In this document: piece after piece, positions 16,762 to 24,906 of the stretch
How positions within the stretch are numbered: position 1 is the stretch's first letter
Layout: each line of letters starts with the position of its first letter
Notes under the pieces: generated by a model
Seen by the model: the letters and a program-made list of their open reading frames with translations, nothing else
Told to the model about the DNA's origin: nothing
Database searches by the model: none
Translations under genes and position numbers: made by a program
Source of the DNA: Dyella marensis
GTDB lineage: Bacteria > Pseudomonadota > Gammaproteobacteria > Xanthomonadales > Rhodanobacteraceae
Direction of reading: 5' to 3'
DNA length: 64,000 nt
Assembly: GCF_900112865.1 (NCBI RefSeq)
Contig: NZ_FONH01000001.1
Coordinates: forward strand, 310,001 to 374,000

Positions 16762-17988
16762 CTAGCCCGGCCTGGGCCCCTGCTGCTGCGCCACCTGCAC
16801 CTCCTGCGGCCGCTGCTCGAGCGCGGCCGAGCGTTGCAGAGTCTCCTGCAGCGGTGGCGCTGGCGTATGCAGGTCCACCTGGCCGAGCATGCCCGGGATG
16901 CGGCCGGCGACGTAGACGGTGTCGTTCTCGACGAGCACGGCGCGGACGTGACCCGCTTTGACGCCGCCCTCCTTCGCGGCGAGCGTGATCTGCGCGACGC
17001 GGTCTTCCGACATGCCGGCAGGCAAGCGCTGCTTCAATTCGTCGTACAGCGCAGGCGCCACGTCGCGCGCGGCAAGCCTGGCGGCGCCGGGCTCGGGCGC
17101 CGGCTGCGCCGGCTGCCCGTTCTCGGCAAGCACGAACGGACTCCTGGCGATGGCACGGAACGGATCGGCCGGATGGATTTCTTGTGCCTTGTGTTCGCGC
17201 TCCAGCCGCACCTGCCGGGCATCGTCCAGTTCGGCGCGTTCCTTGGGATCGGTGACGGTGGTGGCGGGCGTGCGGAAGCCGAATTCGGCGATGTCGCTGC
17301 GCGCGTCGTGCAGCCATTGCTGGGTGCGCGGAATGAATTCGTAGCGGTCGTTGCCGCGATGGATCACGTTCGGATCGACCTGCGGCGACGTCGTCGTCGC
17401 GCCGGCATAGGCCACGCCCATGTCCTTGACGTATTCGGCGCGGCGCATCTCGTCGTCGCCATACTTCGCCACCACCGCGGCGAGCGTGTCGTAGCCGCGC
17501 CAGACACCGAGCCGACCGTTGTCCAGCATGGTGTGCCAGGCCCCTTCCATCGCGGCCTCACCGCCGTGGCGGCGCGCGGCGTCGAGCAGGCGGTTGGGGG
17601 TCCAGGCATCCGCGTCGATGCGCTTGCGCGCGAACGCTTCGGCGTGGGCTTCCTGCACGTCCCTCACCGGCAGGTTGAGCGCCAGCTCCGGCGAGCCGCC
17701 GTTGAAATGCGCGGCGCGGCGCGCGAAGTCCACCCGCACCAGGTCCTGGCCGAACTCCTCCCAGCCGCGTTCGCTCAGGATGGTGTGGTTGCGGCTGTAG
17801 GCGTAGTTCTGCGCGTACAGATTGGCGACGGCGCCGGGCATGTTGTCGTTGCGCACCACGCCCAGGGCGAGCAGGCCGTAGCCGTCGGCGCCTTCGTGCT
17901 GCGCCAGGTAGTTCCAGTAGCGCTCGCGATTGCCCTGACGGGCGTAATAGCCGAGCACTTCCATGTCCTGTGCGTTCAGTCCATCCAT
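16762..17988 (-). CDS. putative type IV secretion antibacterial effector with XVIPCD-like C-terminus
   Basis: A 408-residue protein without signal peptide. N-terminal part: MDGLNAQDMEVLGYYARQGN, RERYWNYLAQHEGADGYGLL, ALGVVRNDNMPGAVANLYAQ and LSERGWEEFGQDLVR, a domain I associate with Xanthomonadales effector-like proteins but cannot name enzymatically. Residues about 314-408 (LYDELKQRLPAGMSEDRVAQ, ITLAAKEGGVKAGHVRAVLV, YVAGRIPGMLGQVDL, PAPPLQET, ending in a Gln-rich tail) match the pattern of XVIPCD, the signal bound by VirD4 in the bacteria-killing type IV system. The gene lies 33 bases downstream of a signal-peptide protein, the usual immunity-effector order. No secretion machinery is in this window. 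Confidence 0.75.
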   Translation of the reverse strand: MDGLNAQDMEVLGYYARQGNRERYWNYLAQHEGADGYGLLALGVVRNDNMPGAVANLYAQNYAYSRNHTILSERGWEEFGQDLVRVDFARRAAHFNGGSPELALNLPVRDVQEAHAEAFARKRIDADAWTPNRLLDAARRHGGEAAMEGAWHTMLDNGRLGVWRGYDTLAAVVAKYGDDEMRRAEYVKDMGVAYAGATTTSPQVDPNVIHRGNDRYEFIPRTQQWLHDARSDIAEFGFRTPATTVTDPKERAELDDARQVRLEREHKAQEIHPADPFRAIARSPFVLAENGQPAQPAPEPGAARLAARDVAPALYDELKQRLPAGMSEDRVAQITLAAKEGGVKAGHVRAVLVENDTVYVAGRIPGMLGQVDLHTPAPPLQETLQRSAALEQRPQEVQVAQQQGPRPG

Positions 17989-18021
17989 AGATCGAATCTC
18001 CTTGCGCTTGCGTGCGCCGGT

Positions 18022-18876
18022 TCAGGGGGGCGTGGCGCGATACCGTTCCAGCAGGCCCGATATGCGCTCTTCGATGCGTTTCCAGTCCACCAGGTAGGCG
18101 CGCAGGTAGAACACGCTGATGCGCAAGCCGTAGGCGGGGACGGTGAAGGTCTGGCGGCAGCCGCCGCGCTCCACGCCGGGCGGCGTGTTCTGCAGCTTGC
18201 CGCCGATCAGGCGCGCGCCCGCGATGGTGCGCGAAGTGCAGACGATGACCGTGCGCAGGCGCCCCGCCTCGTCGCGCGCCAGGTACCAGTCGTCGCCGTT
18301 GCGCGCGAGGTTGTCGCCGCTGGCGTCGATGCCGTGGGCGCGAAAGTAGGCGGCAAGCTTGCCGGGATCGGCGTAGTACGGCGTAAGCCCGTGCACCGGC
18401 TCGCCCTCGATACGCAGGCTGCGGTGTTGCGCGGGATCGTCCGGCGCGGCGAACGAGCGCCCGGGCGGGCCTTCGTTGATCAGCGCGGGCAGCAGTGCAT
18501 CGAGCAGCGGGCGCTCCATGTAGCGCAGGTCGATGTCGATGCTGCGGCTGCCCCAGGTCTCGCTGTAGCCGGCCGCGGCGCGCGCTCCCGCCGGCAGCGC
18601 TTCCAGCGCCGGCCAGGCCAGGTTGAGGCGCGCGCCGTCGCGATCCGGGCCGACCTGGCTCTCGTAGAGGTTCATGGGAAAGCGGAAAGTGTTCGGTCCG
18701 AGCCGCGCCGGCACCGGCCGGTCGCTGTAGCCGGTCCATGCCTGACCCGCCACGGGAGCGGCGGCGGAGGAAACCGATGCGGAAGCGGGCATCGAGGCCG
18801 TCGCCATCGCGGCCTGGCAGGCCCATGCCGCGAGGCAGGCCAGCATCAAACGCATTCCGCTCGCCTTCGCTTGCAT
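18022..18876 (-). CDS. secreted protein, candidate immunity partner of the downstream effector
   Basis: A 284-residue exported protein; the signal segment is MRLMLACLAAWACQAAMA with cleavage near TASM. A lipobox is not clear, though C18 could be lipidated. The mature part contains FRFPMNLYESQVGPD, LAWPALEALPAGAR, a long hydrophilic beta-rich middle and paired Cys (VIVCTSR and GGCRQTFTVPAYG). I recognise no named family. The start at 18876 is chosen for GGAGGGCGG before ATG; other in-frame starts lie at 18855 and 18915. Export plus operon order with the effector at 16762 supports immunity in the periplasm; inference only. Confidence 0.65.
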   Translation of the reverse strand: MQAKASGMRLMLACLAAWACQAAMATASMPASASVSSAAAPVAGQAWTGYSDRPVPARLGPNTFRFPMNLYESQVGPDRDGARLNLAWPALEALPAGARAAAGYSETWGSRSIDIDLRYMERPLLDALLPALINEGPPGRSFAAPDDPAQHRSLRIEGEPVHGLTPYYADPGKLAAYFRAHGIDASGDNLARNGDDWYLARDEAGRLRTVIVCTSRTIAGARLIGGKLQNTPPGVERGGCRQTFTVPAYGLRISVFYLRAYLVDWKRIEERISGLLERYRATPP

Positions 18877-19084
18877 CCGCCCTCCATGGCTTGCCGGTGG
18901 TCCGCCTTCCCTCATCGAACGGAGGAAAGCGCCCTTGCCTCGATGGCCGCCCTGGGCCGAGGCATCGCAAGATCATAGCGGCTGGCCGCCGGCCAGGCCA
19001 TGCGAGCCCGACGGTCAGCCGGGCCCGTTCGCCGGAAATGCTGTTGCGCGCACATTTCCGCCCAGACGCGATGCGGATCGCCGG

Positions 19085-19140
19085 GAAGAAAAAAGGGCCG
19101 GCCACGGCGGAGGGGAGATCGATCCCGCCGTGGCCGGCCC
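19085..19140 (-). terminator. rho-independent terminator of the TonB receptor gene
   Basis: A perfect 16-bp stem: GGGCCGGCCACGGCGG at 19095-19110 pairs with CCGCCGTGGCCGGCCC at 19125-19140 around a 14-base loop. On the minus strand the stem is followed by a T-rich run (the A-run at 19088-19094 on the plus strand), 20 bases after the receptor stop. The rest of the 283-base gap up to 18876 shows nothing else. Confidence 0.9.
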
Positions 19141-19159
19141 GGCGCCTAAAGGCTTTGCT

Positions 19160-21889
19160 TTACAGCTTGAAGTTGACGCCGACGGCGAAGGTGCGGCCGT
19201 TCTTGTATTCGCCGATCGGGGCGTACTTCACGTCGTTGTACCAGTAGTAGGTGGAATCCAGCAGGTTGGTGGCGCTGAAGGTGACGGACATCCACTGGTT
19301 GACCTGGTACGAGGCACTGAAGTCCAGTTCCTTGTACTGGTCCGCGAACACATGCGAGTCGAGGCGGCCGATCTGGGTGAAGTACGGCGAACGCCAGCTG
19401 TAGTTCACGCGTGCCGACCACGGCCCCTTCTCGAAGTACGGGATGATGTTGAAGGTGTTCTTCGACAGGTACGGCAGGTTCAGGCCGGTGCTGGTGTCGG
19501 CATGCGCGTAGGTGTAGTTGGTCTGCACGCCGAAGCCATGGCCGAGATCCTGTTGGTACAGCAGGGAGATGCCGCGCACCTTGGCGTTGGAGACGTTCAC
19601 CGGCGAGGTGATGGTGTAGAGATTGGTCTGGCCGGTGGTCGGATCGAGGAAAGTGCGCTCGTCGGTGGTGCTGACGATGTAGTTGCCGATCTTGCGGTAG
19701 AACACTTCGGCGCCAAGCATGCTGGAAGGCGCGAAATACCACTCGCCGGCCAGGTCGTAGTTGGTGGACGAATACGGCTTGAGGTTCGGATTGCCCGCAC
19801 TGCCGGTGCAATTGCCGGTGCTGCCGCCGGTGCAGTTCAACGACACCGAGCCGGCCAGGTCCGAATAGCGCGGGCGCGCGATCACCTTGGACACACCGAA
19901 GCGCGCCACCTTGCTGTCGTCGATGTCGTAGGCGATGTTGAAGCTCGGCAGCGGCTTGTAATAGTGCGTCTTGCCCTGCGTCAGATAATAGGCGCCGCCG
20001 TTGTTCGACTGGTAATAGGTGGACTTGTCCGTGGTGTCCACATAGCGCACGCCGAAGTTACCGCGGAAGCCGCCGGCGTTGTAGTTGAACTGCGTGTACA
20101 GGTCGCGCGTCATCTCGCGCACGTTGTAGATCGACGGATAGTTGAGGTTGTACGGACCCTGCGGCTGGCCGTTGAGGTAGGACTTCACCGCACCGAGGTT
20201 GGCGGTCGGCCAGTCGGTCAGGTCGCCGCCGGCGTGCAGGCCGTCATACAGGTTTCCCGGCGTGGTGCCCGGCTCGAAGTCCGTGAGCGAGATCGCATCG
20301 GTGGTGTTGATGCGGTTGCCCTGCGAGAACTGCGAGTTGACGTGGTTGATGTACTTGAAGCCCATCTGCACCTGGTAGATCGGGCCCCACTCCAGGTCGC
20401 GGCTGGCGTCGAACTGGGCGTAGCGCTCGCGGTCCTTGGTGGTCTCGTAGTAGATGCCGCCGGCCTGGTACTTGCCGTTGAGGGTCGAATCGCCCGGGGG
20501 CGAACCGGCCGGCGACGCCGGCAGGCCCCAGTTGGAAGCCGAGCCGTTGTCGTAGTTCACCGAGGTGTTGCGGCCGTCGTAGCTGAAGTTGTAGCCGCCC
20601 GAGTTCAGCAGGTACTTCATCAGGTACTCGGGGTCCTTGCCGCCGCGGGCGGCGGTGTAACCGACCTGGCTGGTCAGGATCCACTTGTCGCCGTTGTAGT
20701 CGTGGCGCAGGTTGAGGCTCTTGGTGGTCACCTTCGACATGCGGTAGTTGGCGTCGAGCTCGGCATACGGCTGGCCGTTGCCGGTATTGGCCGACACCGT
20801 CGCGTTGGTGATGTAGCCGTTGTTGACGGTCAGGTCGGTGATCTTGTTGGTGTCGCCGCAGCCCGGGCAGACGTAGCGCGATTCACTGAAGTTGTTGTAC
20901 GAGCCGCGGACGTAGATGCCGGTCAGGTTGAACTCGTTCTTTTCGTCCGGGCGCCACTGCAGCGCGGACTGGATGCCGTCACGCTTGCGCACCTGCTGGA
21001 AGTAGGAGCTGTTGATGCCGACCGGGTACTTGGCGGTGGCCACGTCGCCGCTGCCGTGCACGGTCGCCGTCGACGGAATGCTGGTGCCGGGCGTGGAGTA
21101 GCCGAAGAACTCGATGCCGGCGCGCGACAGGTTCTCCTTGTCGTGCGTCACCGCGGTCAGGAAGCCGAAGGTGCTGTCGCTGTTCTTCCAGCTCCACAGC
21201 ACCGAGCCACGCGGATTGCCTTCTTCCGAGCGGTCGTTGTAGCTGTAGCCGAGCGAACCGCGCAGCGTATTGGCCGGCAGGTCCAGCGGCTTACGCGTAT
21301 TGACGATCACCGTACCGCCGATGCTGCCTTCGTCGATATGCGCCTCGGGCGACTTGTATACCTGCATGTTGCCGATGATTTCCGGCGACAGCAGGGTGTA
21401 GTTGAAGGTGCGGCCGCTGGTGTCGGTGGGGTTGCCGCCCCAGTCGCCGGAGGCGATGGTCTGGCCGTTGATCAGCACGCGGTTGAGCGCGGGGTCGGTG
21501 CCGTTGATGCTGACCTTCTCGCCTTCGCCGAACTGGCGGTCCACCGAGATGCCCGGCAGGTGCGAGAGCGATTCGGCGGCGTTGGTGTCGGGGAACTTGC
21601 CGATGTCCTCGGCATTGATCGCATCGACGATGGCGTTGGCGTTGCGCTTGATCTCGATCGCCTTGGCCAGGCTCTCGCGGTAGCCGGTCACCGTCACCTG
21701 CTGGAGGTTCTGCGCCTGCTTGTCCTGGGCGCGCTGCTGCGGCGTCTTGTTGCTCTTGTCGCTGCTCGCAGGGGTCTTGCTGTCCTGCGGCGCCGCGGCG
21801 GCGGTGTCGTTCTGTGCATGCGCGGCGCCGGCGAGGCCAAGGCCGCACAGGATGCTCGCGCAGAGGAGTTTTTTGCCGTGCTTGATCAT
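19160..21889 (-). CDS. TonB-dependent outer-membrane receptor (TIGR01782 type)
   Basis: A 909-residue receptor that imports a large substrate across the outer membrane with TonB energy. Signal peptide 1-25 ends in AHA; an acidic linker leads to the TonB-box-like LQQVTVTGYRESL (near 62-74). The plug follows (IVDAINAEDIGKFPDTNAAE, LSHLPGISVDRQFGEGEKVS, INGTDPALNRVLINGQ), then the 22-strand barrel ending NGRTFAVGVNFKL with terminal aromatic-hydrophobic signature. The plug is of the Xanthomonas/Caulobacter type often devoted to plant carbohydrates. An external loop holds YVCPGCGD. Glucokinase lies just upstream on the same strand, consistent with sugar uptake; substrate is inference. Confidence 0.95.
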   Translation of the reverse strand: MIKHGKKLLCASILCGLGLAGAAHAQNDTAAAAPQDSKTPASSDKSNKTPQQRAQDKQAQNLQQVTVTGYRESLAKAIEIKRNANAIVDAINAEDIGKFPDTNAAESLSHLPGISVDRQFGEGEKVSINGTDPALNRVLINGQTIASGDWGGNPTDTSGRTFNYTLLSPEIIGNMQVYKSPEAHIDEGSIGGTVIVNTRKPLDLPANTLRGSLGYSYNDRSEEGNPRGSVLWSWKNSDSTFGFLTAVTHDKENLSRAGIEFFGYSTPGTSIPSTATVHGSGDVATAKYPVGINSSYFQQVRKRDGIQSALQWRPDEKNEFNLTGIYVRGSYNNFSESRYVCPGCGDTNKITDLTVNNGYITNATVSANTGNGQPYAELDANYRMSKVTTKSLNLRHDYNGDKWILTSQVGYTAARGGKDPEYLMKYLLNSGGYNFSYDGRNTSVNYDNGSASNWGLPASPAGSPPGDSTLNGKYQAGGIYYETTKDRERYAQFDASRDLEWGPIYQVQMGFKYINHVNSQFSQGNRINTTDAISLTDFEPGTTPGNLYDGLHAGGDLTDWPTANLGAVKSYLNGQPQGPYNLNYPSIYNVREMTRDLYTQFNYNAGGFRGNFGVRYVDTTDKSTYYQSNNGGAYYLTQGKTHYYKPLPSFNIAYDIDDSKVARFGVSKVIARPRYSDLAGSVSLNCTGGSTGNCTGSAGNPNLKPYSSTNYDLAGEWYFAPSSMLGAEVFYRKIGNYIVSTTDERTFLDPTTGQTNLYTITSPVNVSNAKVRGISLLYQQDLGHGFGVQTNYTYAHADTSTGLNLPYLSKNTFNIIPYFEKGPWSARVNYSWRSPYFTQIGRLDSHVFADQYKELDFSASYQVNQWMSVTFSATNLLDSTYYWYNDVKYAPIGEYKNGRTFAVGVNFKL

Positions 21890-21996
21890 CAGGTCCCACC
21901 CCTTTCGTTGGTTTTACCGCGGAGGCCCCTCCCAGGACGTCCGCAGCGAGGCTGTGCTGTGTGTAGATATCCCGCCCGCTCGGACGGTGTCGGCCC

Positions 21997-23064
21997 TTAT
22001 CCCGGCGCCTGTGTCGCGGTGCGGGTATGCAGATGCCAGCTGGCGGCACCGACGACGCCGAGCTGGCCGTGGTCCACCACGCGAATGGGGACCTTGTGCA
22101 GGAACGGGCGCATCACGCCCTTGTCGAGGAAGCGCTCGACCAGCGGGCCGCAGCGCAGCAGGTCGACGATGCGCGAGAGAAAACCGCCGGCCAGGTACAC
22201 GCCGCCAGTGGCGCCGTAGAGCATGGCCAGGTCGCCCGCGAAGGAGCCCATCCAGCCGCCGAACATCTGCACGGCCTCGTAGGCCACTTCGTCGCCGGCT
22301 TCCGCGGCGGCGACCACGTCGGCCGGTTCCGCGCAGGAGGGGTAGCGGTCGTACACCGCGCACAGTGCGGCATAGAGGCGATGCAGGCCGGGGCCGGACA
22401 GCACCGCCTCGTAAGGCGTGTGGCAATCGGAAGGGGCGATGCGGTCGAGCACTTCGCGCTCCAGGCCGCCGCGCGCGGCGAGCTGGATCTGCCCCGCCTC
22501 GGTGGCGATCACGCGCGGCGGCTCGCCGGGGAACCACACCGCGGCGCCGAGCCCGGTGCCGGGGCCGATCACCGCGATCGGGCCCTTGCCGGCATCCGGT
22601 GCGAAGGCGGTCTTGAGCGAGACCGAGCTGTGTTCGTCGACATAGGCGATGGCGTGCGCCAGCGCCTCGAAATCGTTGAGGAAGCGCACGCGCTCCAGGC
22701 GCAGCTCGTGCGCCAGGGTGGCCGGCACCAGCGGCCAGGCGAGATTGCGGTTCACCACCACGCCGGCGTGCAGGTAGCCGGCACTGGCCAGCACCAGTTC
22801 GCGCGGGCGCGCGTCGAGCTCGGCGCAGAACATGCGCACGATGTCGTCCAGGTGCGGGTGGTCGGCGCAGCGGAAGCTGCGGTAGGCCAGCACGCGGGGG
22901 GCGCCTTCCGGCTGCGCAGCGACCAGGCCGAGCCGGGCATGGGTGCCACCGATATCGGCAGCCAGGAAGGGGCGCTGCGCGTCCGTGTCATGGGCCGCGG
23001 ACGAGCGCAGATGCAGGACCGCCCCGTCCGCTTCGGTGTTCCGCAGGCTCGCTGGCTGTGTCAT
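21997..23064 (-). CDS. glk: glucokinase (Glk family)
   Basis: A 355-residue cytoplasmic glucokinase phosphorylating glucose with ATP. Seen: the phosphate loop FLAADIGGTHARLGLV, substrate loop LNDFEALAHAIAYV with Asn/Asp, IGPGTGLGAAVWF, the glucose-binding ATEAGQIQLAARG (E) and LAGGFLSRIVDLL. It has an N-terminal extension of about 30 residues before the first strand, common in xanthomonads. The start at 23064 follows GGGAGGGTGGGGCG; further upstream frame is non-coding. It lies 107 bases upstream of the TonB receptor gene, same strand, so the two may be one carbohydrate-use unit. Confidence 0.93.
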   Translation of the reverse strand: MTQPASLRNTEADGAVLHLRSSAAHDTDAQRPFLAADIGGTHARLGLVAAQPEGAPRVLAYRSFRCADHPHLDDIVRMFCAELDARPRELVLASAGYLHAGVVVNRNLAWPLVPATLAHELRLERVRFLNDFEALAHAIAYVDEHSSVSLKTAFAPDAGKGPIAVIGPGTGLGAAVWFPGEPPRVIATEAGQIQLAARGGLEREVLDRIAPSDCHTPYEAVLSGPGLHRLYAALCAVYDRYPSCAEPADVVAAAEAGDEVAYEAVQMFGGWMGSFAGDLAMLYGATGGVYLAGGFLSRIVDLLRCGPLVERFLDKGVMRPFLHKVPIRVVDHGQLGVVGAASWHLHTRTATQAPG

Positions 23065-23291
23065 CGCCCCACCCTCCCGGCCGCCCCTCAGGCAGCCATG
23101 TTTACTGGCGAAACAGAATTTCATATGTAATTTGGATCGTGGCAAGCCGCGGCGCAACAAAGACTTACGCGAGGGGTCAATCGCAAGAAATGGGAAGAAA
23201 TGGAAAGAAATAAGAGGCGAGTACGGGTCATGGCATGATCCACCTTCCCCGGCGCGACCCGCTTTCCACCCTTCGCCCCAAGGACGTGTCC

Positions 23292-24182
23292 ATGCAGAAC
23301 AGCCCTTCCACCCGCCGCCTGGCCGAAGCGTTGGCCGCGATCGCCGGCGACGAGCAGGCACGGGCGCGCGATGCGCTGCGCGCGGCCGGCGACGATGGCG
23401 CCCTGCTCGCGCAGGCGCTGCTCGACCTGCTTGACGAGGACGGCGCGCGCACGGCCTACGACCGGCCAGCGGCGTTCGAAGCCTTTATCCGCGGCGGCGA
23501 CAACCTGCCGCTGTACCGGGCAACCAGCGCGGCGCTGGCGCGGCTGTACGACACGCTGCCGGCGGCTTCGCTGCTGGACCTGGGCTGCGGCGACGGCATG
23601 GCGCTGATTCCCGCGCTGCAGGGCGCGCGCCGCGCACCGCGCCATCTGGATCTGGTCGAACCTTCGCCGGCGCTGCTCGGCCATGCGTCCGAGGCGCTGC
23701 GCTCGATCCACCTGCCGCTCGAGCATCTGCTGGCCTGGCCGATCAGCGCGCAGGACTTCGCAGCCTCGCTGCGCGCGGAGCAGCAATGGGATCTGGCGCA
23801 GTCCACGTTCGCGCTGCAGTCGCTGCCGCCGGCGGAACGCAGGCAGACGCTGCGTCGCCTGCGTCCGCACGTGCGCCAGTTGGCCCTGGTGGAATTCGAC
23901 GTACCTGTGCTGGAGCCTGGCAGCGCCAGGTACTTCGCCTCGCTCGCGCAGCGCTACGAGCGCGCGCTGGCCGCCTATGCACGTGATGCAGAGCTGGTCG
24001 CCGGCGGTTTCCTCGCACCGATGCTGCTGGGCCAGTTGCGCCAGGCCTCGCGGCCGTCCAACTGGGAACAGCCGGTGCAGGCCTGGCTGGAGGAACTGCG
24101 CGAGGCCGGCTTCGCCACCGTGCGGACCGAGGCGCTGTATGACTACAGCTGGTCCCCGGCGGTGCTGATGCTGTTCGAGTAG
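23292..24182 (+). CDS. class I SAM-dependent methyltransferase
   Basis: A 296-residue protein. A helical N-terminal region of about 95 residues precedes motif I LLDLGCGDGMALI. An acidic strand LDLVEPSPALL, a QSTFALQSLPPAERRQTLRR segment in the place of motifs IV-V and a QLALVEFDVPV strand follow. The C-terminus contains NWEQPVQAWLEELREAGF. The fold is clear, the substrate is not. AAGGA supports the ATG at 23292. Its TAG stop lies inside the palindromic repeat at 24179. Confidence 0.83.
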   Translation: MQNSPSTRRLAEALAAIAGDEQARARDALRAAGDDGALLAQALLDLLDEDGARTAYDRPAAFEAFIRGGDNLPLYRATSAALARLYDTLPAASLLDLGCGDGMALIPALQGARRAPRHLDLVEPSPALLGHASEALRSIHLPLEHLLAWPISAQDFAASLRAEQQWDLAQSTFALQSLPPAERRQTLRRLRPHVRQLALVEFDVPVLEPGSARYFASLAQRYERALAAYARDAELVAGGFLAPMLLGQLRQASRPSNWEQPVQAWLEELREAGFATVRTEALYDYSWSPAVLMLFE

Positions 24183-24271
24183 GTTGGGGTGAGCCGAAGG
24201 GCAAACCCCAACGTGGCGACGCGTGTGAAACTCACGACGTTGGGGTTCGCCTGCGGCTCACCCCAATCTAC
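24179..24271. repeat. intergenic inverted repeat, about 35-bp arms
   Basis: Left arm 24179-24213 (GTAGGTTGGGGTGAGCCGAA and on to ACCCCAACGT) pairs imperfectly with right arm 24237-24271 (ACGTTGGGGTTCGCCTGCGG and on to CCCCAATCTAC). Each arm is itself a near-palindrome (TTGGGGT.../...ACCCCAA). It separates the convergent methyltransferase and chaB genes and may act as a bidirectional terminator. The GTTGGGG core recurs in the repeat at 29546-29644. Confidence 0.85.
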
Positions 24272-24276
24272 TGTCC

Positions 24277-24486
24277 TTAGCCGATCGGCACCCAGCGGTC
24301 GCCACGTTTCTCGTAGCTGTGTTTCACCGCCGCCCAGGCGATGCGGTGCGAGGCTTCTTCCTGGCGCGGGTCCTGCGCGTGTTCCTCGTACGCATGGTTG
24401 AACGCTTCGCGGTAGATGTCCTGCGCGTGCGCGGGAAGGTGTGCGCGCACGCTGTCGGGCAGGTCTTCGTTATGGCGATAAGGCAT
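24277..24486 (-). CDS. chaB: ChaB family protein
   Basis: A 69-residue protein strongly like E. coli ChaB (putative regulator of the cation antiporter ChaA): MPYRHNEDLPDSVRAHLPAH, AQDIYREAFNHAYEEH, and ASHRIAWAAVKHSYEKRGDR. Full length for the family. No chaA gene is adjacent; it opens the small-protein stress cluster that continues to about 32.4 kb. Confidence 0.93.
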   Translation of the reverse strand: MPYRHNEDLPDSVRAHLPAHAQDIYREAFNHAYEEHAQDPRQEEASHRIAWAAVKHSYEKRGDRWVPIG

Positions 24487-24579
24487 GTCGCGTCCTCCAG
24501 GAAAGTAAGTGGTTTTTCAGCCTTCCTTGACGCGCGCCGGCGCATGCTTCGGGACTCTCCGCATCGATGGAGGCGAGCC

Positions 24580-24903
24580 ATGAAACGCACGCCCGCTCCG
24601 CGCCGCATTCCGTTCCTCCTCCTGCTGCTCCTGTTCGCCGCCGGCCCGGCGGTGGCGCAGAACGCGCCGTCGAACAAGGCATCGTCGGCGCATACCGACA
24701 TGAGCCAGTCCGGCATGACCAACGCCGGCGAAATGGGCCGCCACGCCATGCCCGCCACGGTCACATCGACCGATCCGAAGACCGGCACGGTCGATGTGAA
24801 TGCCGGCGGCATGGCGCTGAAAGTGCACTTCCCGCCGGCAGCCATGGCGTCGCTGAAGGCCGGTGACCAGATCACCCTGCACCTGGCGTACAGCAAGCCC
24901 TGA
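24580..24903 (+). CDS. small periplasmic CusF-like protein
   Basis: A 107-residue exported protein: basic start MKRTPAPRR, hydrophobic core and cleavage near VAQ. The mature part has a Met/His-rich segment (HTDMSQSGMTNAGEMGRHAM) followed by a small beta barrel ATVTSTDPKTGTVDVNAGGM, ALKVHFPPAAMASLKAGDQI. The barrel pattern resembles CusF-type periplasmic copper carriers; the Met/His stretch fits metal binding. GGAGG seven bases before ATG decides the start. Inference on function; convergent with the gene at 24907. Confidence 0.7.
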   Translation: MKRTPAPRRIPFLLLLLLFAAGPAVAQNAPSNKASSAHTDMSQSGMTNAGEMGRHAMPATVTSTDPKTGTVDVNAGGMALKVHFPPAAMASLKAGDQITLHLAYSKP

Positions 24904-24906
24904 TCG

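Noticed and set aside
18935-22219. 1094-residue plus-strand frame over the TonB receptor
   Set aside because: Val/Ala/Gly-rich antisense shadow; the minus strand has plug and barrel motifs and signal peptide.
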